NCBI GenBank assembly: GCA_003347645.1
Contig: QDFX01000001.1
Coordinates: 62,001 to 126,000 of the forward strand
Source of the DNA: Rhizobiaceae bacterium CPCC 101076
GTDB taxonomy: Bacteria; Pseudomonadota; Alphaproteobacteria; Rhizobiales; Methylopilaceae
Reading direction: 5' to 3'
DNA: 64,000 nucleotides
Numbering within the stretch: position 1 is the stretch's first letter; each line of letters starts with the position of its first letter. The translations under genes and the position numbers were made by a program. Shown here one piece after another: positions 28,493-36,822 of this stretch. Below the pieces are notes generated by a model. That model saw nothing but the letters and a program-made list of their open reading frames with translations, was not told the DNA's origin and did no database searches.

Positions 28493-28693
28493 CTATTTCA
28501 GGACCTCGATCGTCCGAAGTTCATCAGAAAGAGCGCGAACGGCTCTTTCTGCCTCGCCGGACAGTTCCTCGAGGCCGCAGCCGAACGGCACTTCAAGTCC
28601 AAGCGACTGGTTCGGATCGTTCTCCCAAACCAGCCGGACGAACGATTTCTTGACCAAAAGGTCATGCGTCAACGCGGTGATCTTGATCGACAT
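28493..28693 (-). CDS. Small hypothetical protein
   Basis: 66 residues from the ATG at 28693 (GGGGGA in front). It looks like a small alpha/beta protein (SIKITALTHDLLVKKSFVRL, then an acidic helix LEELSGEAERAVRALSDEL). No family recognised. It converges on the DUF2188-like gene. Confidence 0.5.
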   Translation of the reverse strand: MSIKITALTHDLLVKKSFVRLVWENDPNQSLGLEVPFGCGLEELSGEAERAVRALSDELRTIEVLK

Positions 28694-28814
28694 GGCGTCC
28701 CCCGTTTCGCACGGACCATACAGGAGCAGCCGAAGCGTCGCACGCGCGGGTGGGCGAGAGGCGGACGTTCGCTTGTCGCGAGCCCTCATCAGTCCTGCGC
28801 TGCAGAATCGGCCG

Positions 28815-29669
28815 TCAGAGAGTCGGCAGCACTGTTCGGATATGAGCCTCGAAGGCCCGTGTTATCGGTGAGGCGCGTCTTTCGTCCATTCGAAGGATCA
28901 GCCCGATCTTCGGCAGATCAGGCAGTCCAGCAGTCTTCGAAAGGATACAGAGATCAACCGGCACGGCAGCCTTGGTCAGCACGGCGATGGCCTGTCCGGA
29001 TCGAACCACCGCAAGAAGCCCGGACAGGCTACCGCTCGAATAGGCGATCTGATAGCCGCGCTTGGCCTGATCGAGCGCGGTTACGGCAGCGCGATGATCG
29101 AGCGTATCCGGATCGCCGAGTGCCAATCGGAGAGGATCGGGCCAATCCCCGCCGTCGTTCTTCGGCCCCACCCAGACGAGGTCTTCCCGGCGCAGCACCG
29201 GGCGCGGGGTATCGAGCGAAACCGAAGTCAGCGCGAGATCGAGGACGTTGCGATCCAACTGACCGACCAAGCGAGGCGTCGATGCGCAGACGACCTCTAT
29301 CATCACCTGCGGATGCAGTTGCGCGAAGCTGCGCAGCAGTGCCGGCAGGAACGCATCGGCATAGTCGTCGGGACAGCCGAAGCGCAGCGTGCCGCTGAGG
29401 TTTCGGCCTGAGAGTTCCGCCAAGGCATCATCGTGGGAGCGCAGGATGCGCCGCGCATGAGTCAAAAGGCGCTCGCCGTGAACCGTCATGAAGACGCCGC
29501 GTCCCGTTCGATTGAGAAGCGGTTGGCCGACGACGTCTTCGAGGCGTTTCATCTGCATGCTGACCGCAGCCTGGCTACGGCCGATCCGCTCCGCCGCGCG
29601 GCTGAGCGCTCCCGTCTCGGCGACGATCGAGAAGCAACGGAGGAGGTCGATGTCGAGATAGGAAGCCAT
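28815..29669 (-). CDS. dgdR: LysR-family regulator, probable DgdR
   Basis: 284 residues. The N-terminal winged HTH (LDIDLLRCFSIVAETGALSR, AAERIGRSQAAVSMQMKRLE) and a LysR effector domain (SGTLRFGCPDDYADAFLPAL) are complete. It is transcribed divergently from a 2,2-dialkylglycine decarboxylase gene, the same arrangement as dgdR/dgdA in Burkholderia, where DgdR represses dgdA until dialkylglycines appear. The name rests on this context. Confidence 0.85.
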   Translation of the reverse strand: MASYLDIDLLRCFSIVAETGALSRAAERIGRSQAAVSMQMKRLEDVVGQPLLNRTGRGVFMTVHGERLLTHARRILRSHDDALAELSGRNLSGTLRFGCPDDYADAFLPALLRSFAQLHPQVMIEVVCASTPRLVGQLDRNVLDLALTSVSLDTPRPVLRREDLVWVGPKNDGGDWPDPLRLALGDPDTLDHRAAVTALDQAKRGYQIAYSSGSLSGLLAVVRSGQAIAVLTKAAVPVDLCILSKTAGLPDLPKIGLILRMDERRASPITRAFEAHIRTVLPTL

Positions 29670-29677
29670 AACTTTTT

Positions 29678-31066
<1,389 letters not shown>

Positions 31067-31101
31067 CCGCGCCGGTGCGCCGTGCGGAGGCTGCAGCTCG
31101 C

Positions 31102-31147
31102 GGAATATGATTATATTCCTTGACATTGATCCGGCCAACGGTATATT
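31102..31147 (+). promoter_or_regulatory. Consensus sigma-70 promoter with abutting palindromic operator
   Basis: TTGACA (31120-31125) and TATATT (31142-31147) are 16 bp apart, close to consensus and rare in this GC-rich sequence. Directly upstream is the perfect palindrome GGAATAT-GATT-ATATTCC (31102-31119). The downstream ATG begins at 31154, seven bases after the -10, so the transcript may be leaderless. Confidence 0.7.
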
Positions 31148-31153
31148 GGCGGC

Positions 31154-31741
31154 ATGCCTCGTCCACGCTCCGTCGTCATCTGCCCAAAACGGTTCAAACG
31201 AGCGAAGCGTCTCTACGAGTGCGGTGCGTCCCAGCATGACGTGGCCTCGATGCTCGGCGTCTCGCAAAGCCTCGTGCAGCGGCGGATCGTAGAATGGGGC
31301 TGGACCCGGAACGAGGAATTGCCGCCGCTCGAAGTGGCGCGGCCGCTATCTCCGCCTGTGCCGAAGTTCCGGTTTGTCGACGATGAGACGGACGAGGAGC
31401 CGTTGACGGAGATGACGCCGGTTCCGGCCGGTGATCTGACCGGCCGTCTGCGGAGACTTGTCGAGCGGGAGATCGCGAGGCTTGAAGCGCGGCCGAGCTC
31501 TCCGGACGTGACGCGGGCGCTTGCGTCGCTGGCTCGGATCATCGTGCAACTCAAGGGGGACGGGCCTGAGCCGACGGACCGCACGACGAGCGAGGCTGAA
31601 CCATTCGATGACCGCGACATACACCAGTTTCGGATCGACCTGGCCCGTAAGCTCGACGGGGTGCGGCTTTATTGGGAAGACAAGAAGTACAAGGAGCTGG
31701 CGGACAATCCGCCGTTTAGTGTCGGGCCGTGGGGTGGGTGA
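31154..31741 (+). CDS. HTH DNA-binding protein, terminase-small-subunit-like, function unknown
   Basis: 195 residues. An N-terminal basic HTH (KRFKRAKRLYECGASQHDVA, SMLGVSQSLVQRRI) resembles small terminase or resolvase-type HTHs. The middle is a Pro/acidic linker, and the C-terminal half is helical (LRRLVEREIARLEARP, FRIDLARKLDGVRLYWED). No large terminase or phage structural gene is nearby. The strong promoter with a palindrome in front suggests autoregulation. Alternative: a chromosomal regulator with a phage-like HTH. Confidence 0.6.
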   Translation: MPRPRSVVICPKRFKRAKRLYECGASQHDVASMLGVSQSLVQRRIVEWGWTRNEELPPLEVARPLSPPVPKFRFVDDETDEEPLTEMTPVPAGDLTGRLRRLVEREIARLEARPSSPDVTRALASLARIIVQLKGDGPEPTDRTTSEAEPFDDRDIHQFRIDLARKLDGVRLYWEDKKYKELADNPPFSVGPWGG

Positions 31742-31747
31742 GGTTTT

Positions 31748-31770
31748 CTCTCTTCCCTTGCGGGAGAGAG
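31748..31770. terminator. Hairpin between convergent genes, possible terminator or RIME remnant
   Basis: CTCTCTTCCC-TTGC-GGGAGAGAG forms a stem with one bulged T. It lies 7 bp after the HTH-protein stop and 16 bp before the convergent transporter stop. The sequence resembles the left end of the palindromic element at 28066. Confidence 0.5.
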
Positions 31771-31785
31771 TTCTCCTTCCCTTCA

Positions 31786-32232
31786 TCACCGCCTGATCAA
31801 CACCACGCCGCCGATCAACAGCGCGACGCCGATCATTTTCGGCAGGTCTACCGGGCGCTGGGTCAGCCCCATGATGCCGTAATGGTCGAAGGCCACCGAG
31901 GCGATCATCTGGCCGGCGATCAGGAGGGCGATGAAGGTCGCGGCGCCGAGCTGCGGGACGAGCAGGATCGCCAGGATGATGAAGGCGCCGCCGAAAGCGC
32001 CACCGCTCCATGCCCACCAAGGGATGCGGGCGATGGTCGAGGCGGAGGGGATCGGCTCGCGCATCGCGACAACGAGGATGGCCATGCAAAGAAGGCCGAC
32101 GAGATAGCTGACGAAGCCCGACCACGCCGCCGAATCGAGTTCGGTCCTGAGATTGTTGTTCAGGATCTGCTGGAAGACGATGCTTCCGCCCGCGGCAGCC
32201 GCGAGCAGGCTTGGCAGCAACAGGTTGAGCAT
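31786..32232 (-). CDS. DMT-superfamily transporter, YdcZ/DUF606 type
   Basis: 148 residues with about five membrane helices and the DUF606 features GGSIVFQQILNNNLR near the start and AGQMIASVAFDHYGI later. This is a half-size member of the drug/metabolite transporter superfamily and probably dimerises. Substrate unknown. It lies 22 bp downstream of flhA on the same strand but has no known flagellar role. Confidence 0.82.
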   Translation of the reverse strand: MLNLLLPSLLAAAAGGSIVFQQILNNNLRTELDSAAWSGFVSYLVGLLCMAILVVAMREPIPSASTIARIPWWAWSGGAFGGAFIILAILLVPQLGAATFIALLIAGQMIASVAFDHYGIMGLTQRPVDLPKMIGVALLIGGVVLIRR

Positions 32233-32254
32233 CGGGACTGTCCTCGGGTGGGGG

Positions 32255-34378
32255 TCAGATCGCGGCGACCGTCTTCAGCCGGGCGCGGGGATGGATTTCG
32301 GATTGCGACATCACCGCGGTCTGGCTGCGGAAGCGGTCGACGATCGAGCGGACGAAGGGGCGGATCGAGGCCGAGGTCAGCAGGACCGGGACGTCGCCGG
32401 CGCGCGCCGCGTCCTCGAACTTGTTGCGCACGAGATCGATGAAGTCGTGCAGCTTCGATGGAGCCATCGCGAGCTGGCGATCCTCGCCCTGGCCGACAAT
32501 GGATTCGGCGAAGGCCTGTTCCCAGACCGGCGACAGGACGATGAGCGGCAGCACGCCGTCCGGCGCCGCGTGCTGGGCGCAGAGCTGGCGGCCGAGGCGG
32601 GAGCGGACATGCTCGGCGACCGAGGCCGGGTTGCGAGTCCAGCCGACGGCCTCGGCGATGCCTTCGAGGATCGTGCCGAGATCGCGGATCGAGACGCGCT
32701 CGGCGAGGAGGAATTGCAGCACGCGCTGGATGCCGGTGATCGAGATCTGGCCGGGGACGATGTCCTCGATGAGCTTGGCCTGCTCCTTGGGGATCTCCTT
32801 CAGGAGCTTCGAGACTTCGCCGTAGGACAGGAGCTCGGCCATGTTGGCCTTGAGGATCTCGGTCAAGTGGGTCGACATCACCGTCGGCGCGTCGACGACA
32901 GTGTAGCCGCGCACGCTCGCCTCCTCGCGCAGCGCATAATCGACCCAGGTCGCGGGCAGGCCGAAGGTCGGCTCGGTCGTGTGGTTGCCCGGAAGCTGGA
33001 TCTGGCCGCCCATCGGGTCCATGCACATGAACTGGTTCGGGAACACCTGGCCCTGGCCGGCCGGGGTCTCCTTGACCTTGATGACGTAGTTGTTGGCGCC
33101 GAGGTGGACGTTGTCGAGCAGGCGCACCGAGGGCATGACGAAGCCCATGTCGGACGCGAACTGCCGGCGCAGCGCCTTGATCTGCTCGGTGAGCTTGTCC
33201 TGCCCGTCCGGGCCGTCGACGAGCGGCAGGAGGCCGTAGCCGAGCTCGATCTTGAGGTCGTCGATCCTGAGTGCTTCGGAGATCGGCTCCTCGGCCGGGG
33301 GCGCAGCCGCAGCGACTTCCTGGGCGCGCGCCTGGACGGCCTCCTGGGCGATCTTGGCGCGGTTCTTCTTGTCGGTGTTCCAGGCGAGATAGCCGGCGCC
33401 GCCGGCAAGCGCCAGGAACGGGATGGCCGGGATGCCGGGGAGAACGGCGAGCACCGCCATGACCGCCGCCGACATGCCGAGCGCTTTCGGGTAGCCGGAG
33501 AGCTGGGTCATCAGCGCCCTGTCGGCCGAACCCGAGACGCCGGCCTTGGAGACGAGGAGACCGGCCGCGGTCGAGACGATAAGCGCGGGGATCTGGCTGA
33601 CGAGGCCGTCGCCGACGGTCAGCAGGGTGTAGGCCATGCCCGCTTCGCCCATCGACATGTCGTGCTGGGCGACGCCGATGATGATGCCGGCGACGACGTT
33701 GATGATGGTGATGAGCAGGCCCGCGATCGCGTCGCCTCGGACGAATTTCGAGGCACCGTCCATGGCGCCGAAGAACGAGCTTTCGTCCTCGAGGTCCTTG
33801 CGGCGCTTCTTGGCCGTCGCCTCGTCGATCAGGCCGGCCGAGAGGTCGGCATCAACCGCCATCTGCTTGCCGGGCATGGCGTCGAGGGTGAAGCGCGCCG
33901 CGACCTCGGCGATACGGCCGGAACCCTTGGTGATGACGACGAAGTTCACGATGACGAGGATCGTGAAGACGATGATGCCGATGACGAAATTGCCGCCCAT
34001 CACGAATGAGCCGAAGGCTTCGATGACGTGACCGGCGGCGTCGGTGCCGTTCTGGCCGTTGGCGAGGATGAGACGGGTCGAGGCGAGGTTCAGCGCCAGC
34101 CGCATCATCGTGGCGACGAGAAGGACGGTCGGGAAGGCGGAGAATTCGAGCGGCGTCTGGATGAACAAAGCCGTCATCAGGATGAGCACCGAGAAGGTGA
34201 TCGAGAAGGCCAGGAAGACGTCGAGCAGGACCGGCGGCAGCGGCAGGATGAGGACGACGAGGATCGTCAGTACGCCGATGGCGAGGCCGAGATCGCTCTT
34301 CTGCAGGAAGACCAGGAGCTCCCTGGGATTGAAGGAGAAGCCCGGTTTGCCGGCGGTTGCGGCGGTCAGGTCGGCCAT
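32255..34378 (-). CDS. flhA: Flagellar export gate protein FlhA
   Basis: 707 residues from the ATG at 34378 (GGAGAG ahead); the frame is open 31 codons further but without conservation. Eight membrane helices occupy about 1-330. The FHIPEP signature region is seen in MRLALNLASTRLILANG, and the cytoplasmic FliI/chaperone-docking domain follows (LGYGLLPLVDGPDGQDKLTE to the C-terminus). FlhA forms the nonameric export gate in the basal body. A near-consensus CtrA box lies 208 bp upstream. Confidence 0.95.
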   Translation of the reverse strand: MADLTAATAGKPGFSFNPRELLVFLQKSDLGLAIGVLTILVVLILPLPPVLLDVFLAFSITFSVLILMTALFIQTPLEFSAFPTVLLVATMMRLALNLASTRLILANGQNGTDAAGHVIEAFGSFVMGGNFVIGIIVFTILVIVNFVVITKGSGRIAEVAARFTLDAMPGKQMAVDADLSAGLIDEATAKKRRKDLEDESSFFGAMDGASKFVRGDAIAGLLITIINVVAGIIIGVAQHDMSMGEAGMAYTLLTVGDGLVSQIPALIVSTAAGLLVSKAGVSGSADRALMTQLSGYPKALGMSAAVMAVLAVLPGIPAIPFLALAGGAGYLAWNTDKKNRAKIAQEAVQARAQEVAAAAPPAEEPISEALRIDDLKIELGYGLLPLVDGPDGQDKLTEQIKALRRQFASDMGFVMPSVRLLDNVHLGANNYVIKVKETPAGQGQVFPNQFMCMDPMGGQIQLPGNHTTEPTFGLPATWVDYALREEASVRGYTVVDAPTVMSTHLTEILKANMAELLSYGEVSKLLKEIPKEQAKLIEDIVPGQISITGIQRVLQFLLAERVSIRDLGTILEGIAEAVGWTRNPASVAEHVRSRLGRQLCAQHAAPDGVLPLIVLSPVWEQAFAESIVGQGEDRQLAMAPSKLHDFIDLVRNKFEDAARAGDVPVLLTSASIRPFVRSIVDRFRSQTAVMSQSEIHPRARLKTVAAI

Positions 34379-34704
34379 TATCTCTCCGTGCGGCACAGGT
34401 CTTCTAGGCGTCGGGCCGAAGCGCGGCGTCGGGTTGGGAGCGAGAGCACGGACTTCCAAGCCTGCCTCCACGAAAGGTCCGCCGGAGAGAGGAGGCGGAC
34501 AAAACGGGGCACTCGGAACACGACCTCACACAACACGAGCCGGATCGCTCCGGCAGTCACTGGGCAGAATTTGCCGGGTACGTGGTTAACGTCTGGTTAC
34601 GATTTGGGCGAAGAGGCGATAGGGCCGATTTTCCGTGATCCATGTCACGAGGCGTTAAGTCCCAACGGGTAAGGAGGCACGGGGTTTAAACGGGCTGAAG
34701 TTTC
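34379..34704. other. Divergent intergenic region flhA / GGDEF-EAL
   Basis: 326 bp without a supported gene. Apart from the CtrA-like box at 34586-34600, I see no confident promoter. A TGGGCAGAATTTGCC stretch at 34560-34574 looks like a sigma-54 promoter but has the wrong spacing. Confidence 0.5.
34586..34600. promoter_or_regulatory. CtrA box (one mismatch) upstream of flhA
   Basis: TTAA-CGTCTGG-TTAC matches TTAA-N7-TTAA in 7 of 8 positions. Its spacer and flanks resemble the box in front of fliF (CGGCTGG spacer, same orientation relative to the gene). Confidence 0.6.
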
Positions 34705-36243
34705 GTGCGGGTGGATTTCGACTTCTATGACCGTCGGGTTCGACAGGTGCGCTGGGCGCTCGCGGGCAGCGTCCTGCTTTCGGTCGCGGCCTGGATCGCG
34801 GTCGAGATCTATCTCGGCGAGGCGCAGGGCGACGCGCACGGAATCCCTTTCCTCCTGACGCTGACCTGCGTCATCGGCCTCGGCGCCTATGCGCTGGCGC
34901 TGGTGAGCGAGCTCAAGGCGCATGCGCGCACCCATCAGCGCCAGAGCGCGGAGAACATCGATCTTGCCCGCCGCGACCGGCTGACCGGCCTCCTCAACCG
35001 CGCGACCTTTATCGATACGGTGCATGAACAGGTGCGCCATGCGCGGGCCGGTCGTCCCTGCGCGCTGTTCCTGCTGGATCTCGACCGCTTCAAGCCGATG
35101 AACGACATGTTCGGCCATGCGTTTGGCGATGCGGTGCTGGCGCGTGTCGGCAAGGTGCTGATCCGCGAGGTCGGCGCCGACAACGCCGGCCGGCTCGGCG
35201 GCGACGAATTCGGCTTCGTGCTGAACGGGCCGATCTCGAAATCGACCTGCGAGTCGGTCGCGGTGCGGGTGCTCGACGCTCTGCACGAAGTGACGATGAT
35301 CGAGGGCCGCACGGTGCAGATCGAGGGCTCGATCGGCATTTCCTGGAGCCCGGAGCACGATGTCGACCGGCTCGACCTGATGGCCTGCGCCGACCTCGCG
35401 CTCTATCGCGCCAAGAGCGGCGGCCGCGGCCGGGTCGAGAGCTTCGACCGCATGCTGATGCAGGACGAGACCTACCGGCGCGGGCTGGAGCGGGAACTGC
35501 GCGGCGCGATCCTGATGGACGAGCTGGAAGTGCATTACCAGCCGATCGTCGATTCCGGTTCCAAGCAGATCTATGCGCTGGAAGCCCTGGTCCGCTGGCG
35601 CCACCCGGTGCGCGGCTATATCCCGCCGTCGGAGTTCATCCCGATCGCCGAGCGGACCTCGCTGATCGAGCAACTCGGCCTCTGGGTGCTGCGGAAGATC
35701 TGCGAAGACGCCGCGCAATGGCCGGACCTCGTCATCGGCATCAACGTCTCGCCGGCGCAGCTCAAGCGGCGCGATTTCCTGGCCAAGATCAACGCAGTCC
35801 TGGACGAGACCGGCTGCGATGCGTCGCGCCTCGCGATCGAGATCACCGAGGGCCTCCTGATGGACGGTTCGAGCGAGCAGATCGCGCAGCTCCATGCGAT
35901 CCGCAAACGCGGCTTCTCGCTCTGGCTCGACGATTTCGGCGCCGGCCATTCCGGCCTGACCTATCTGCGCGATTTCCCGATCGACCTGATCAAGATCGAC
36001 AAGAGCTTCGTCCAGGACATGCGCAGCTCCGAGAACAACCGCCTGTTCGTCTCGACCATCGCCCAGCTCGGGCGCGGCCTGTCTAAAAACGTCATCGCCG
36101 AAGGCATCGAGACCGAGGAAGACCTGCTGCTGGCCCGCGCGGCGGGATGTTCGCACGCGCAGGGATTCCTGTTCGCGAGGCCGATGCGGGCGGCGGACGT
36201 CCCGGCCTTCATCGAACGGGCCGGGACGGCGAGGGCGGCTTAG
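34705..36243 (+). CDS. Membrane-bound GGDEF-EAL c-di-GMP protein
   Basis: 512 residues, GTG start. Two membrane helices (about 16-37 and 48-67) enclose a short periplasmic loop. The GGDEF domain has an intact active-site motif (RLGGDEFGFVL, about residue 164) and no RxxD inhibitory site at the usual place. The EAL domain keeps EALVRW, INVSPAQ, IEITEG, LDDFGAGHSG and the DxxKID-like LIKIDKSF motifs. Both cyclase and phosphodiesterase activity look possible. Its position next to flhA suggests a motility role, by inference. Confidence 0.92.
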   Translation: MRVDFDFYDRRVRQVRWALAGSVLLSVAAWIAVEIYLGEAQGDAHGIPFLLTLTCVIGLGAYALALVSELKAHARTHQRQSAENIDLARRDRLTGLLNRATFIDTVHEQVRHARAGRPCALFLLDLDRFKPMNDMFGHAFGDAVLARVGKVLIREVGADNAGRLGGDEFGFVLNGPISKSTCESVAVRVLDALHEVTMIEGRTVQIEGSIGISWSPEHDVDRLDLMACADLALYRAKSGGRGRVESFDRMLMQDETYRRGLERELRGAILMDELEVHYQPIVDSGSKQIYALEALVRWRHPVRGYIPPSEFIPIAERTSLIEQLGLWVLRKICEDAAQWPDLVIGINVSPAQLKRRDFLAKINAVLDETGCDASRLAIEITEGLLMDGSSEQIAQLHAIRKRGFSLWLDDFGAGHSGLTYLRDFPIDLIKIDKSFVQDMRSSENNRLFVSTIAQLGRGLSKNVIAEGIETEEDLLLARAAGCSHAQGFLFARPMRAADVPAFIERAGTARAA

Positions 36244-36287
36244 GCGACCGCCGACAAGATATCGCGACCGCTTTTGACGCAATGCGG
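36223..36287. repeat. Diverged direct repeat, left copy
   Basis: Covers the last codons and the 3' flank of the GGDEF-EAL gene. 54 of 65 aligned positions match the right copy at 39339-39402. The two bracket about 3 kb holding the response-regulator remnant and the AI-2E/GAF gene. Confidence 0.65.
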
Positions 36288-36399
36288 CCATTGGAAGGTC
36301 CGCTTGTGACCAACTGCGCGGGACGGTGAGCCAAGGGGCCACCCTTAGCTGACTACGTCTCGCGAGAAAAAGTGGCCGATAAGCCACGAAATTAGGTAC

Positions 36400-36700
36400 T
36401 TCCGGAACCAAGGACGGACGCGGGAACTGCGTGCACGGCTTTGAGCATCGCGACGTAGTCCGTTCGAGTTTTGCTCAACTCGGTCAAAAGCAGCTTGGCA
36501 GCTAGTTTATCTTCGACGAACGGTTTGTGGATGAGCGATGTTCGCTCGCCTAATTTGCGCTTCTGCGTCCGGATAGCCGGTGGCGACCAATATCGGCAGT
36601 TGCGCCTCCGGATTCTGATCTCGCGGGCCACCTCTGCGCCGTCGTTCCGGACCTCCTTTCGGAAGCTTGGCGAAGCGGCGTTGCCAGATTTCGGGCTCCA
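36400..36700 (-). pseudogene. Remnant of a response-regulator receiver domain, frameshifted
   Basis: On the minus strand three pieces in two frames line up as the C-terminal half of a receiver. GAEVAREIRIRR (36640-36605) is in frame A. EAQLPILVATGYPDAEAQ (36608-36555), with the conserved Thr, is in frame B. KLGERTSLIHKPFVEDKL (36556-36503), with the conserved Lys-Pro, is back in frame A. Two compensating indels and loss of the N-terminal half (phosphorylated Asp) mark it as dead. It occupies the 579-bp gap between the GGDEF-EAL and AI-2E genes; outer limits are approximate. The rest of that gap shows nothing else apart from the direct repeat. Confidence 0.7.
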
Positions 36701-36822
36701 TCGCTGATCCCCTAGCCGGATTCGAGGCAGAAGAAGTTGCACCGACGCGGGAAAGAACCTGCACGTTGCCGACTTATAAGGAGTGGTACCGCATCCAGAG
36801 CATCGACCCCGGAGGTTGCGCT

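Noticed and set aside
31154-31741. Prophage boundary suggested by a terminase-small-subunit-like protein
   Set aside because: No integrase, large terminase, portal or structural genes flank it, and the neighbouring genes are ordinary chromosomal genes.
32153-34009. 618-codon plus-strand frame opposite flhA
   Set aside because: It is the antisense of a well-conserved flhA; long antisense frames are expected in GC-rich coding DNA. The product is an Asp/Arg/Gly-rich low-complexity sequence with no family resemblance.
34560-34574. Sigma-54-like TGGGCAGAATTTGCC upstream of flhA
   Set aside because: GG to GC spacing is not 10 bp, and no clear link to a gene start on that strand.
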